A DNA stretch of 64,000 nucleotides from Candidatus Vicinibacter proximus (GCA_016713905.1 JADJOE010000002.1:464816-528815); one strand, 5' to 3'; positions 36,204 to 45,565 are shown, counted from the first letter of the stretch. Numbers and translations are program-made. Notes: generated by a model not told the origin, from the sequence alone.

Positions 36204-36334
36204 GGGTAACGTTTTGCAGATTTGCGATGGGCGGGTTTTCCAGCATAAATGCACATTCGAAGATACAAATTTTTTTCAAATCCAAAACTTTCTTCGGATA
36301 CGAAACCCCGCCTATTGCAAATGTGCTGTTACAG
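36204..36334 (-). other. attC-35
   Basis: Left core GGGTAAC; right core GTTACAG. The arms GCAGATTTGCGATGGGCGGG and CCCGCCTATTGCAAATGTGC form the stem. The right end pairs 10/10 with attC-36. Confidence 0.92.
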
Positions 36335-36347
36335 GCAGTTTTGTCCA

Positions 36348-37112
36348 TCACCATGAGTGGTAGTAATACATAAAGTTTCCGTCCAATTTTAAATATAAGG
36401 TCAGCCTTTCGCCTTCTGAGCTCATAGCAATTATATATGCACGAGATGTTTTGAACACAGGGTTTTCTCCGAAGTGTAAGTCTGTCAAAACTCTTTCAGA
36501 AGTTCCAGTCATTACTCTTGTCCACATTACTCTTTGTTTATTATCTGTCGCTATTAAGTGGATTTTTTCATTTGACTTTACAATTGTCAGTTTCCCGAAG
36601 TCAGTCTCAATATATTTTCCATTGTCTAATTTTGGAATATACTTTGAAAGCTGACCGAATAATGGGCCATCGTCCAAAGTATAGTTCATAAATGGTAATA
36701 AAGTGTCGTTAAGCACCTGGTCATAATAGTCTTGTCTGATAAATTCCAATTGTTGAGGAAGAGTTTTTCCATTAATCACAGATTTGTCTTTTTGACGAAT
36801 ATTGAAATATAGTTGGATTAATTTACTGTATTGAGTAGTGTCAGATAATTTCTCGCAGGTAGGATGAAAGCCTTTAAGTTGTAGGACAATCATAGGAATT
36901 AGAAAGTTAGTTTTTAATTCCTTGTCCTTTTCGTTTTTTGTGAAGTCTCTTTTTAATAATTGATTTAACTCATTGTCTGGCCACTTTATGGTGTCAAAGT
37001 CCGCAATGCCAAAAAAATCCAGATACTTGACCTCAAAGCAGTCGTTGTTTTGTGCCTTGCAGTCAAAGGTCAGAATAAATAATGTTAGGATAAAAAGTGT
37101 TGTCTGTTTCAT
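36348..37112 (-). CDS. Secreted protein of unknown function
   Basis: The start at MKQTTLFILTLFILTFDCKA gives a signal peptide, possibly a lipobox with Cys 18. The mature part has MIVLQLKGFHPTCEKLSDTT, YIETDFGKLTIVKSNEKIHL and SRAYIIAMSSEGERLTLYLK. No family recognised. Intact single-gene cassette. Confidence 0.72.
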   Translation of the reverse strand: MKQTTLFILTLFILTFDCKAQNNDCFEVKYLDFFGIADFDTIKWPDNELNQLLKRDFTKNEKDKELKTNFLIPMIVLQLKGFHPTCEKLSDTTQYSKLIQLYFNIRQKDKSVINGKTLPQQLEFIRQDYYDQVLNDTLLPFMNYTLDDGPLFGQLSKYIPKLDNGKYIETDFGKLTIVKSNEKIHLIATDNKQRVMWTRVMTGTSERVLTDLHFGENPVFKTSRAYIIAMSSEGERLTLYLKLDGNFMYYYHSW

Positions 37113-37123
37113 TTTATAATTGC

Positions 37124-37255
37124 CTGTAACGGATCGCAGATTTGCGATGGGCGGGTTTTCCAGCACAAATGCTTATTCGAAGATACAAATTTTCTGTAAC
37201 CACAAAACTGTCTCCGGAGCTCGAAACCCCGCCTATTGCAAATGTGCTGTTATGG
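37124..37255 (-). other. attC-36
   Basis: Left core CTGTAAC; right core GTTATGG. Body identical to attC-27, which precedes copy 1 of the same lipoprotein gene. Confidence 0.92.
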
Positions 37256-37264
37256 GCTGCTTTT

Positions 37265-37819
37265 CTATTCTTCGTCATTTATTTCTTGCTTAAAGGTCAG
37301 CTTTCTATTTGTCAAGTCAAAGTAATGGTGAAAGTCAATTGTCCAGTCAGTATCAGGTTTACTAATTACTCCAAAAAGTTCTATTTTGTCTTTGTCTAAC
37401 TTGTTAAACCAATAATTGTGGAAAATTGCAATATCCATAAAACCCTTGTCACTATACTTTGAAAACTGCTCTTTTCTGAAAACGGTGTCCAAAAGTATTT
37501 GCGACTTTTGTTTAATTGTCAATGCTATTTCTGCATCTCTATACTTGTCGATTTGCTTTTTACCGTTGTCTTCATATTCATTTACTACATAGCTGTCAAG
37601 GTCTATCCGTATGATTGTAACTTGCAATTGTTTGTCGGCTATTAATGTGTCGAATTTTTCAGTTGCTTTAGTCTCTGGAAGAAATCTTTCTGAATTGATA
37701 TTTGTTAAAGAAACTGTTGAACTGTCGGCAGTTTCAACGTCTGTCGATTTCTTGTCTGTATTTGTATTACAAGCAATAAGTAAAAGTGTCAATGTTGAAA
37801 TTATTATGCTGTTTCTCAT
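37265..37819 (-). CDS. Small lipoprotein of unknown function (copy 2 of 2)
   Basis: Duplicate of 29617-30171, the same 184-aa sequence by eye. It confirms MRNSIIIS as the likely start, because the upstream bases beyond the cassette boundary differ between the copies while everything from the leader on is the same. Confidence 0.75.
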   Translation of the reverse strand: MRNSIIISTLTLLLIACNTNTDKKSTDVETADSSTVSLTNINSERFLPETKATEKFDTLIADKQLQVTIIRIDLDSYVVNEYEDNGKKQIDKYRDAEIALTIKQKSQILLDTVFRKEQFSKYSDKGFMDIAIFHNYWFNKLDKDKIELFGVISKPDTDWTIDFHHYFDLTNRKLTFKQEINDEE

Positions 37820-37842
37820 TTGTGTCGACTGTCTAAAGTTGC

Positions 37843-37969
37843 CCATAACGTTTTGTATTGACGACGTGCCACCATTTGATTAAAACCAAGAGTGAAAAAT
37901 AATATTCATTTATACCAATCCTGAAAAAGTAAGTAATTTGGTGGCATGATCGTCAATACTGTGTTAATT
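37843..37969 (-). other. attC-37
   Basis: Left core CCATAAC; right core GTTAATT. The arms GTATTGACGACGTGCCACC and GGTGGCATGATCGTCAATAC form the stem. The right end pairs 10/10 with attC-38. Confidence 0.9.
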
Positions 37970-38040
37970 CCAGTTTCATTTTTTCTTACGCCTAATTTTA
38001 TTTTTCGGACTCTAATTTTAATCATTAACGTATAATACCA

Positions 38041-39680
38041 TCATTTAACTTTAATAAATTGTGCATTATATATTTTATTGTCGTCGATAAACTTAATGTG
38101 ATATTTGCCATCAACTAATTCACTTACATTGTAATTATAATTCTTAACATCATATAAATCTTTAGAACTAATCAAATGACCAATTTCATTATAAATTTGT
38201 AGCTTTCCTGAAGTTACATTATCAAATTCTATTGTCAAAATATCAGAAGTTGGATTGGGAGATATTTTTAATATACTTTCACTACTTAAACTTACATCTT
38301 TATTTGTAGTCAAAATACCAATATCTTCACCCTTAATCATAATCCAACTAGACCAAAGTGGAGACTCATTTAAACCTGTACGATTTTCCCTATAAATAAA
38401 ATTGAGCAATAAATTATTTCCTACTATATCTAATTTATTTATTAAAATTTCAGTCTTAGCTCCAGGATCAATAAAAAATGTATTTGTTTTATTTATGTTC
38501 CCTAAGCCATCTGATATGTAGGTTTCTACGATATTTTTTGTTACTGAATGAACACAAATTAATATCCTAGGGCCTTTTGAAGTATTTAAAAATGTAGCTA
38601 GTGTGAATCTTGCCTTTCTTGAATCACTTTCCAAAGGCCTAAGATCTATTTTTCTATAGGATTCCCCAATCGATCAAAAAGGATAAAACCCAAAGATTGG
38701 AAATAGTAAGGATTATCCTGATAAAAACCTGAGCTAAATATGAAATGATCTTCTGAAATATATGATGGTCCAAATTGATTTGCATCAGCTGTTTTTAAGA
38801 TATTCAGATTGCCCGAATTCAGAATATTTAAGTTTTTGTCCATGTAATAATACCCAATATCAAAGTCTTGTTGCACCACTGAATCAGGATGAGTTTCTGA
38901 AGTATATGTACAAAATGTACTATTGCTATTATCATAATTGTATAATCCATCAACCAATTTATGGTACTTAGTTGGAACGTAGAGTTCAGTATTGCCTATT
39001 TCTTTATTACTAAGGTCAAGTACTATTCGATTATACCAGATGCTGCTTTTTCCAGAAACTGTGTCTGTCAAGACCAAATGATTTATGACAATAAAGTTTG
39101 TATCAATATAGTAAAGATGTGTAGGACCATAGGGAAAGGGAACAGGAATTCTTCTTGCATGTGGATCTTTTGGAATTGAAAAGCTTGAGTCCAGTATTTC
39201 CCCATTGTTTTTGTTTAAAATCAACCTTCTAGCAGACGCAACAAACCATATTGGTTTAAATAATGTATCAAACTTACTATATTCTTCGTGGATCAATAAT
39301 TCCAGTGTATCTCCATTAACAATTGGTCTATTCGCATAACGCCTCTCTCCGACAGTTTCACTATAATATATTTGATCCCATAACAACATTCCATTTGTGA
39401 TATCAATTGCCTCAACATAGTAACCACCTATCCATGCAGGACCAAAAACTACATTATACACATTATATAAGACATTTTTGTCAATTACTGCCGGGGCTCT
39501 ATAAAAGTTTTGTTCCAGAAAAATCCAATTACCACTTTTTATTGGAATCTTATCTGTATTGTGAAGATGCGTCCATAGTGGAATATAATTTTTAAAATTT
39601 AATGGAGTATATTTCTGAGCAAAAGAACTATCTAATAATAATAGATTTAGAAGTAGGATCGTGTAAAAATTATTTTTCAT
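38041..39680 (-). pseudogene. T9SS-secreted surface protein, one frameshift
   Basis: The first 344 codons open with a signal peptide (NFYTILLLNLLLLDSSFA) and beta-rich repeats, ending at RLGNPIEK followed by TAG. One base away the next frame continues IDLRPLESDSRKARFTLATF through a T9SS type A sorting domain (LKISPNPTSDILTIEFDN to VDGKYHIKFIDDNKIYNAQF). The shift falls in an A run at about 38655, so a sequencing indel or a recent mutation is equally possible. If corrected, the product is about 546 aa and exported by T9SS. Confidence 0.82.
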
Positions 39681-39743
39681 ATTTGGTGGACATTCATATC
39701 TTTTATTTAACGATTTGAAGATCTTTTTAGTTCTTGAAATTGG

Positions 39744-39876
39744 AATTAACGTTTTGCGGCTTGGCGTAGTGGCGGATTTTTAGCACAAATGTTTATACGA
39801 AGAACTGCACTTGAACTTAGCACAAAACTGTCATACGAAGCACTGAACCCGCCATTACGCCAAACCGCTGTTAGGT
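39744..39876 (-). other. attC-38
   Basis: Left core AATTAAC; right core GTTAGGT. The arms GTTTTGCGGCTTGGCGTAGT and CATTACGCCAAACCGC form the stem. The loop shows two AGCACAAA units about 50 bases apart. Same body as attC-51. Confidence 0.92.
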
Positions 39877-39909
39877 GCTGGCGTTCTTGTACTATGTCGT
39901 TGGTTATCT

Positions 39910-40992
39910 TCATATTCCGCTTTTTCTTCTGTTGTCGTCCTTGCACAACATTTGGCAATTGTCAGCAGTCGTTTTACCGCCTAAATGCCAAGGTGTAATA
40001 TGGTCGGCTTCCATTCCTTCAAGTTGATATTCTTCTGTGCAAACTGGACAAATTCCTTTCTGTCTTTCGTATGCTTCCCGTTTTTGATTGTCTGTAAATG
40101 CACGAATTTGTAAAAACCTTTCTTTGCGTATCAAAACGTATTCGTAAATTCCTTTTTTGTTGGTCACGTCTTCGTCTTGCATTAGTTTGGTGATTTCTTC
40201 TTCAAGTTTTTTGTGGTCAAATTTCTTGTCCTTAAACTCGTTGTAAAGAAAACCCCATTGTATGCCTTTCATCTCTTTACGATACTTTGGAAAGACAACC
40301 TTAACCCAATTAATTACGCTTTGAAAATACAACCACAAATCATTGGCGTTTGGCTCGTGTTGTTGTTTAGCCATATAATGCTCAATGTCGTCTTTGCTTA
40401 TCCATTTAATTGTGGTTTCTAAATAGTCTTGTCTTATTGGTGTTCCGTTCAAGTAGTCGCCACCCAAACCGTATGCAGCACAACCATTTTTACTGAAATA
40501 TCTTTTTGCGTCTGAAACCCACGAACCTGAATAAACTGCATTTCTTAATTCTTGGTCGGTTAGTTTTTCTCCTGCAATGTTGATTGTCTTGAACCACTCT
40601 AATTTTTCGCTGTCTGTTCCGCTACACAGATAAACCATTATTTTATAGTTTAAAATCTGTTCTTGTTCGTCTTTTTGCAGGTTGTGAAAATATCTGCTTT
40701 CAAAAGCAAAATCTCCTTCAACGTATTGGCTGATTGAAATTGTCCTTTGTTGTCCGTCTATTACTTCAAAGTTTCCATCTTCACGAACTGCCCAATACAT
40801 TACATTCAAAGGATAGTCTTTTGTAATCGTGTCTATTACTGCTTCACGCTGCTTGTCTTTGTAAATAAATTCACGTTGGTAGGGTGGGCGAATGTCCAAT
40901 TTGCCACCGTAACCAACAACTCCGTTTTCTTGGTTGTCTTCGTAACCATTTGTAAGGTCTTGGACTGTTATTTCTTTGAGTTCTATTTTCAT
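39910..40992 (-). CDS. DUF262-HNH nuclease (GmrSD-like), paired with methyltransferase
   Basis: The protein is 360 aa. The N-terminal DUF262 domain has PPYQREFIYKDKQREAVIDT (about residues 36-55) and the DGQQR motif at 79-83. The C-terminal HNH domain has CPVCTEEYQLEGMEADHITP and WHLGGKTTADNCQMLCKDDN (about residues 310-352). Established knowledge: DUF262 (ParB/Srx-like) plus HNH is the layout of GmrS/GmrD-type modification-dependent nucleases and of several restriction enzymes. The gene is the second of a two-gene cassette and overlaps the end of the methyltransferase by 4 bases (ATGA). That coupling makes it the likely cutting partner. The cassette recurs at 54.3-56.4 kb, damaged. Confidence 0.87.
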   Translation of the reverse strand: MKIELKEITVQDLTNGYEDNQENGVVGYGGKLDIRPPYQREFIYKDKQREAVIDTITKDYPLNVMYWAVREDGNFEVIDGQQRTISISQYVEGDFAFESRYFHNLQKDEQEQILNYKIMVYLCSGTDSEKLEWFKTINIAGEKLTDQELRNAVYSGSWVSDAKRYFSKNGCAAYGLGGDYLNGTPIRQDYLETTIKWISKDDIEHYMAKQQHEPNANDLWLYFQSVINWVKVVFPKYRKEMKGIQWGFLYNEFKDKKFDHKKLEEEITKLMQDEDVTNKKGIYEYVLIRKERFLQIRAFTDNQKREAYERQKGICPVCTEEYQLEGMEADHITPWHLGGKTTADNCQMLCKDDNRRKSGI

Positions 40993-42047
40993 TTTTGCAC
41001 TTTCTTGTTCTTGATTATTATTCGTGAATACGGAACGGTTACAGCTCCATCAACCATCATATATAAATCACCGTCAACCGCACCACGTTTCTGAACTTCT
41101 TTTCTGTATTTTTTATGTTCGGGCTTGTAAGGCTGTATGCCCATTTCAAGACCTAAGTTTGCAATACCAACTCCGATAATCTCAAATTGGTCGGGATTGT
41201 ATTTGTCCATAAAAGTTATGGGAACACCCATAAAGCCTTCATAATCCATTGGAATGTCCTTTGTTACATCAACATTGATTGCATCAAAATTTTCAAATTT
41301 TGGATATTCTTCTGGGGTGTATTTTTTATAAAGGATTAAATCTTCGTGTCGTTTATTGATTTCAAGATTGGTAAACCAATGAACTCCTGACACTCTTATC
41401 ATTCCTTCCTTTCGGTCTGTTGCAGTTGCGTAATCTTCGTAATGTTCGTTTATAAAATGTCCTGCACCACCTTTAAATCCGTAACCTAACCAAAGTTTGT
41501 TGTCTCTGATTAATGGAAATATTTCTTTGTATTTTATAGCGTTTTGATGTCCGACAATTATAAATTTCTTGTCATACTCAATGAGTTGAGAAACGTATTC
41601 ACGGAATAGTGAAAAAGGTGGATTAGTAACAACAATGTCTGATTTTTTTAAAAGTTCAATACATTCTTTGCTTCTAAAATCTCCGTCACCTTTTAGTTTT
41701 TTTATCCCTATTTCGTTTGGGTCAGGAACGTTATTTCCGTTCTTGTCGCCTGTGTATTCTAAATAGATTGCTTGTTCAGAGTTGTTTTGGCTGAACAAGT
41801 CCATATCTTGATTTTTGTAGCAAGTCGCAATGAGTTTTTTAAGTCCAAGTTTCTCAAAGTTGTATGAGAAGAAATGAAAGAAGTTGCTCACTCGTGGGTC
41901 GTCACAGTTACAGTAAACAACTTTGTCTTTAAAGTGCTTTTTGTAATACTTTAACTCTCTTTCAATGTCGGAAAGCTGCGTATAAAATTCGTCCTTTTTA
42001 TTGGTCTTCGCTTCTTGTAAGTTTTTATTTTTTGCTTTCTCAGTCAT
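40989..42047 (-). CDS. Adenine-specific DNA methyltransferase, EcoRI family
   Basis: The protein is 352 aa. It follows the M.EcoRI-like family: KNKNLQEAKTNKKDEFYTQL and SDIERELKYY at the start, VVYCNCDDPRVSNFFHFFSY for the SAM-binding region, and TNPPFSLFREY, whose NPPF catalytic motif is at residues 142-145. GYGFKGGAGHFI and GVHWFTNLEI follow. It transfers a methyl group to N6 of adenine in a specific site. The partner is not an EcoRI-type endonuclease but a DUF262-HNH protein. With that nuclease it probably forms a complete restriction-modification cassette. Confidence 0.88.
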   Translation of the reverse strand: MTEKAKNKNLQEAKTNKKDEFYTQLSDIERELKYYKKHFKDKVVYCNCDDPRVSNFFHFFSYNFEKLGLKKLIATCYKNQDMDLFSQNNSEQAIYLEYTGDKNGNNVPDPNEIGIKKLKGDGDFRSKECIELLKKSDIVVTNPPFSLFREYVSQLIEYDKKFIIVGHQNAIKYKEIFPLIRDNKLWLGYGFKGGAGHFINEHYEDYATATDRKEGMIRVSGVHWFTNLEINKRHEDLILYKKYTPEEYPKFENFDAINVDVTKDIPMDYEGFMGVPITFMDKYNPDQFEIIGVGIANLGLEMGIQPYKPEHKKYRKEVQKRGAVDGDLYMMVDGAVTVPYSRIIIKNKKVQK

Positions 42048-42141
42048 TATGTCGTTTACTTTTTTCTTTCGGTTTCAAATTTAATATTTTGTTCTTCTGT
42101 CGGTCGGTTTATGATTGCTCTGTCGGTCGTCTTACGCTTGC

Positions 42142-42276
42142 ACCTAACGTTTTTGCGCTTGGCGTTCGTGCGGGATTTCGGAGCACAAAACTTTCAACCC
42201 AGCACTAAAGTTGATTTGAAAAACTGAACTTGAATGTAAGAATGTCACCCCGCATGACGCCAAACGCATGTTATGT
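42142..42276 (-). other. attC-39
   Basis: Left core ACCTAAC; right core GTTATGT. The arms TTTTGCGCTTGGCGTTCGTG and GCATGACGCCAAACGCATG form the stem. The right end pairs 9/9 with attC-40. Confidence 0.9.
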
Positions 42277-42295
42277 GCTGGGCTTTTCTTGTTTG

Positions 42296-43240
42296 TCATA
42301 GTTGTCCTGCTTTGTAATCATTAATTCTTTGAAGTGTTAGGTCAAATAACTCCTTGTAATTTTCTACTTCTGTTGGAAAGTCAAAAGGTTTATTATATGC
42401 AATAGACCATAATCTAAAAGCTAAACTTGCAACACCCCATAGATTGTCTTTTTCGTCAAGATTCATTTTTTGTAATTGTGCAAGAATTCTTTGGTCAGGG
42501 TCAGGATGTTGTTCACCACCTTCGATGGTGTCGTCAAAAAATGCTAATGATATTAATGCTACAACTACACCAAGTTTAAGTGTTTTTGCATATTCGGTGT
42601 CGAATTTTGTTGCAAACTTATCATAGGCAAAGTCGTCTGCATTAAACTCATCTTTTTTACTTTCTTCTGGTGTCGGATTTACTTCGAGATGTCCGAAATA
42701 TTGATGTCCAAATTCGTGAAGAAGAGTAAAGGTCATTGCAGCACAGAAAATTCCGTTTGCTTTTTCAATATATGTTTTTTCATACTCGACAAATTTTTCA
42801 GGATTTGGCAAGTCAAAGAAAACCCAGTCATTGTAATTCTTGAATAAATTAAAGCCTTCTTTAAAGGTTGCAACTGCTCGTCTTATATGAATATTTTCAT
42901 AATCGATTGTTCCGTTATATCTCCTTGAAAGAATTGGTATTTGTATTCCTTCGTCAAATAGAACGATTAAGGAATAAGAAACAGTCCAAAGAAACTGATT
43001 GTAATTCTCATAAAGCCAAATTTTCCGTTGTGGTGTTATCTCAGATGATTCTGTTATTGGCTGCCTTTCTATTTTGTAACCAATTCCCTTTTGCAGTCCA
43101 TTAAATTCTGTTTCATAAAATATCTCTTGTAGGAAATCAGGAGTTACATTTTCGAACCAATCAATTAAGTTATGTTGAAGTGTCCGAATCGGCAAATAGC
43201 CATTATGTGTCGCTGGATTATAATTGTCGTATTTTCTCAT
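42296..43240 (-). CDS. Lit-like metallopeptidase (peptidase U49), probable phage exclusion
   Basis: The protein is 314 aa. The zinc motif HEFGH is at residues 175-179 within FTLLHEFGHQYFGHLEVNP, followed by KDEFNADDFAYDKF, a plausible third-ligand helix. GGEQHPDPDQRILAQLQKMN and WGVASLAFRLWSIAYNKP complete the pattern I associate with the peptidase U49/Lit family. Established knowledge: E. coli Lit cleaves EF-Tu when the T4 Gol peptide is present and aborts infection. The substrate here is unknown. Single-gene cassette next to the restriction-modification cassette; intact. Confidence 0.8.
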   Translation of the reverse strand: MRKYDNYNPATHNGYLPIRTLQHNLIDWFENVTPDFLQEIFYETEFNGLQKGIGYKIERQPITESSEITPQRKIWLYENYNQFLWTVSYSLIVLFDEGIQIPILSRRYNGTIDYENIHIRRAVATFKEGFNLFKNYNDWVFFDLPNPEKFVEYEKTYIEKANGIFCAAMTFTLLHEFGHQYFGHLEVNPTPEESKKDEFNADDFAYDKFATKFDTEYAKTLKLGVVVALISLAFFDDTIEGGEQHPDPDQRILAQLQKMNLDEKDNLWGVASLAFRLWSIAYNKPFDFPTEVENYKELFDLTLQRINDYKAGQL

Positions 43241-43285
43241 TCGTTTAACTTAATGTTTTTGACTACTCTGTCGTCATAGCCTTGC

Positions 43286-43417
43286 ACATAACGGATTGCA
43301 GCTACAAGAAGTTGGCGATTTCGGAGACGAAAACTGTCTGCCAGCACTGAACTTGATACGAAGAACAAAGCTTCATTTAACCACTGAACCGCCAATTTCT
43401 TGTAGGTGCTGTTATGG
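43286..43417 (-). other. attC-40
   Basis: Left core ACATAAC; right core GTTATGG. The arms GCAGCTACAAGAAGTTGGCG and CCGCCAATTTCTTGTAGG form the stem. Same body as attC-46 and attC-49. Confidence 0.92.
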
Positions 43418-43433
43418 GCTGCCTTGTTGTCTA

Positions 43434-44138
43434 TCATGTTGGCCATTCAATTACATAAAGTGTGTTCGATACTTTCTCAGCAAACTCTTTATCAATATTT
43501 TCATAGTGGAAAAAGCCCTTCTCAATTATTTCCTGCTTGTCCGTCAGCCAAACGACCAGTTTGTCAATAGAACCTTTGTCAACCTCTTTAAACTGATTGC
43601 TTTTGTTGGTCAAGTCATGATAATAGTTGTCAAGTAAGTCAATTAAGTTTTTGAAACTGTTGTCGTCAAAAGATATTACCCACCTGTCAAGTAATTGGTC
43701 TATGTCGCCAAGCAACTTGTAAATTTCTATAAAAGCCTCTTTGTCGAAATAGCTTTTGTTCTTCGTCATGTCTGTCCACCATGCAAGTAAAAAGTATTTG
43801 ATTACTCTTTGCTCTTCTGTCGCCCAAGTTGTCCATTTACCATAGTCAAGTTTACCTAAAACAACAAAGGTGTCAACGATAAAGTCAGTTGTTGAAAGTA
43901 ACTCGAATATCCGTGGCAAGTAGTGCTTGAAGTCGTCCGTGTCGCCCCAAGTTGTCATTGCCTTAAAAGCATACCTCGAAAGGTCGTCACCATCTAAATG
44001 TCGAAGTTGCTTAGTGTGAATTTTTTCTTTGTCTGTGTCAGAAACGCAGCAAGGGCAGCCGACCATTGTCGAACTGAATGGATAGCGTGAGAAGGTCGTG
44101 TAAAGTCCCTCAATTGATGTTTTTAATTCTTCTGTCAC
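43434..44138 (-). CDS. Unknown helical protein with CPCC motif (copy 1 of 3)
   Basis: The protein is 234 aa, cytosolic. A conserved-looking STMVGCPCCVSDTDKEKIHT lies near residues 23-42 (a possible metal site). YAFKAMTTWGDTDDFKHYLP and RIFELLSTTDFIVDTFVVLG follow, then Trp- and Asp-rich helices (ATEEQRVIKYFLLAWW). No family name can be given with certainty. Copies lie at 50488-51192 (intact) and 52824-53527 (frameshift). Amplification of the cassette suggests it is useful or that it recombines readily. Confidence 0.72.
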   Translation of the reverse strand: MTEELKTSIEGLYTTFSRYPFSSTMVGCPCCVSDTDKEKIHTKQLRHLDGDDLSRYAFKAMTTWGDTDDFKHYLPRIFELLSTTDFIVDTFVVLGKLDYGKWTTWATEEQRVIKYFLLAWWTDMTKNKSYFDKEAFIEIYKLLGDIDQLLDRWVISFDDNSFKNLIDLLDNYYHDLTNKSNQFKEVDKGSIDKLVVWLTDKQEIIEKGFFHYENIDKEFAEKVSNTLYVIEWPT

Positions 44139-44166
44139 TGTTTGAACGGTCGTTGTTTAAGGTTGC

Positions 44167-44298
44167 CCATAACGTTTTGCAGATTTGCGATGGGCGGGAT
44201 TCCTACCACTAATGTTTATGCGGAGCACAAAACTGTCGACTTGCATAAATGTGTCTGCGGAGCACGAAACCCCGCCTATTGCAAATGTGCTGTTACCT
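44167..44298 (-). other. attC-41
   Basis: Left core CCATAAC; right core GTTACCT. The arms GCAGATTTGCGATGGGCGGG and CCCGCCTATTGCAAATGTGC form the stem. The right end pairs 9/9 with attC-42. Confidence 0.92.
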
Positions 44299-44313
44299 GC
44301 TGGCTTTCTGTCG

Positions 44314-44661
44314 TTAGTCAAGTTGTATCTCAATATTATTTCGTGTAGTGTCAATGTCAAACCAGTTTTGTTTGTCTGGGTTTGGCACACATTCTTTAAT
44401 GTCCAAGTTTCTTGCGTATCTGCTTAATGACTTGTTTCCAAATTTCAAAGTCAATTCGTATTCTGTTTGTCCGTCTTTGCCGATAAAGGCTTTTAATTTT
44501 ACTTGTCTATTGTCATTTACAAATTTTTGAGAATAAGAACTGTCAGGTTGGTTTAATAAAATTCCGTCACACCAAAAGCCTTTGATTTGGTCATTGTCTG
44601 TATGCTCAAACGCTTTACAGATTTCATATTCTAAAAATTCACAAAAGTCTCGGTCAATCAT
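44314..44661 (-). CDS. Small protein of unknown function
   Basis: The protein is 115 aa from MIDRDFCEFLEYEICKAFEH. The longer open frame is read-through of the neighbouring attC. It contains GFWCDGILLNQPDSSYSQKF and YELTLKFGNKSLSRYARNLD. It looks like a compact alpha/beta cytosolic protein with no family recognised. Intact. Confidence 0.68.
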   Translation of the reverse strand: MIDRDFCEFLEYEICKAFEHTDNDQIKGFWCDGILLNQPDSSYSQKFVNDNRQVKLKAFIGKDGQTEYELTLKFGNKSLSRYARNLDIKECVPNPDKQNWFDIDTTRNNIEIQLD

Positions 44662-44700
44662 TCTGGTCTTTTTGTCTTTGAAGTTTGTCTTTAAGCTTGC

Positions 44701-44833
44701 AGGTAACGGTTTGGGGCTTGACGCAGTGGGGGAATTAGAAGTGCAAATGTTCAATAAACCACAAAAGTTTAATAGAAGTACAAATGCTGAATTTACTACT
44801 TCTGCCCCCATTGCGTTCAAACCCCTGTTAGCA
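44701..44833 (-). other. attC-42
   Basis: Left core AGGTAAC; right core GTTAGCA. Body identical to attC-32. Confidence 0.92.
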
Positions 44834-44865
44834 GCTGCCCATTTTCTGTCTATTGTTTTCCGATT

Positions 44866-45162
44866 TTATTTTGCTAATAGTCCACATACAATTCCACCAA
44901 TTAGTCCAAGTCCAAGTATTGGTGCATATTGTTTGGTTACAATAGCGTCTGGCAAACTCAAAACAAGTCCAACAAGACCACCTTTAAGCCAATTAGGAAT
45001 TGGAAGTTCCATATTAAAAATAATAAAGCCAATTGCAAATCTGCTTATAAATGAAGCAGTCATTGCTCTTGTTTTGTCTTCAAATGTCATAAAGAACATT
45101 GGAATTATTGAAACTATTCCAAAAATTGTTCCTGCAATAAGTCCTTTGATAATATTATTCAT
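44866..45162 (-). CDS. Small glycine-rich membrane protein (copy 2 of 3)
   Basis: Same 98-aa protein as at 33859-34155, identical by eye, again 4 bases behind its DUF5655 partner. This cassette copy has the IS1182-family insertion at its 5' boundary. Confidence 0.72.
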   Translation of the reverse strand: MNNIIKGLIAGTIFGIVSIIPMFFMTFEDKTRAMTASFISRFAIGFIIFNMELPIPNWLKGGLVGLVLSLPDAIVTKQYAPILGLGLIGGIVCGLLAK

Positions 45163-45166
45163 CTGT

Positions 45167-45511
45167 CTATTTTTTTAGTTCGTAGGCTTCTCTGAGCCAA
45201 GTTAATAATTCCTTGTCTATGTCTTTGGTTTTTGTCAACTTGATTGTATGGTGAAAACGATTTGTAGAACCTTGTTCTATTTTTGATACTCTGTCGCTGG
45301 TCAGTTTGTAGTTTAAATGAACTTCAAGGTTAATATAGTCTTTACGAGTGTATACGCCTGCAAATCCAAATCTGTTTCCAAGATGAATGCTTGTCTTTTT
45401 CGGTTCAACTTTTATTTGTCCGAATTTGTGTAGTTCAGTGATTAATTTCTCGTAAATGTCAGTTACGATTTGCTCTTTGTCTTTTAAATGGTCAAGTTCT
45501 GTATATTCCAT
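45167..45511 (-). CDS. DUF5655 domain protein (copy 2 of 3)
   Basis: Same 114-aa protein as at 34160-34504 with Leu at position 6. The IS element ends 55 bases upstream of its start (on its own strand). Any transcript coming from the attI side must therefore cross the IS, and expression of this copy may be changed. Confidence 0.78.
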   Translation of the reverse strand: MEYTELDHLKDKEQIVTDIYEKLITELHKFGQIKVEPKKTSIHLGNRFGFAGVYTRKDYINLEVHLNYKLTSDRVSKIEQGSTNRFHHTIKLTKTKDIDKELLTWLREAYELKK

Positions 45512-45565
45512 TTTATTGTCTGTTTGTAATTGTCGGTATACGTCTGTTTGGGTTGCTGCTAACGT

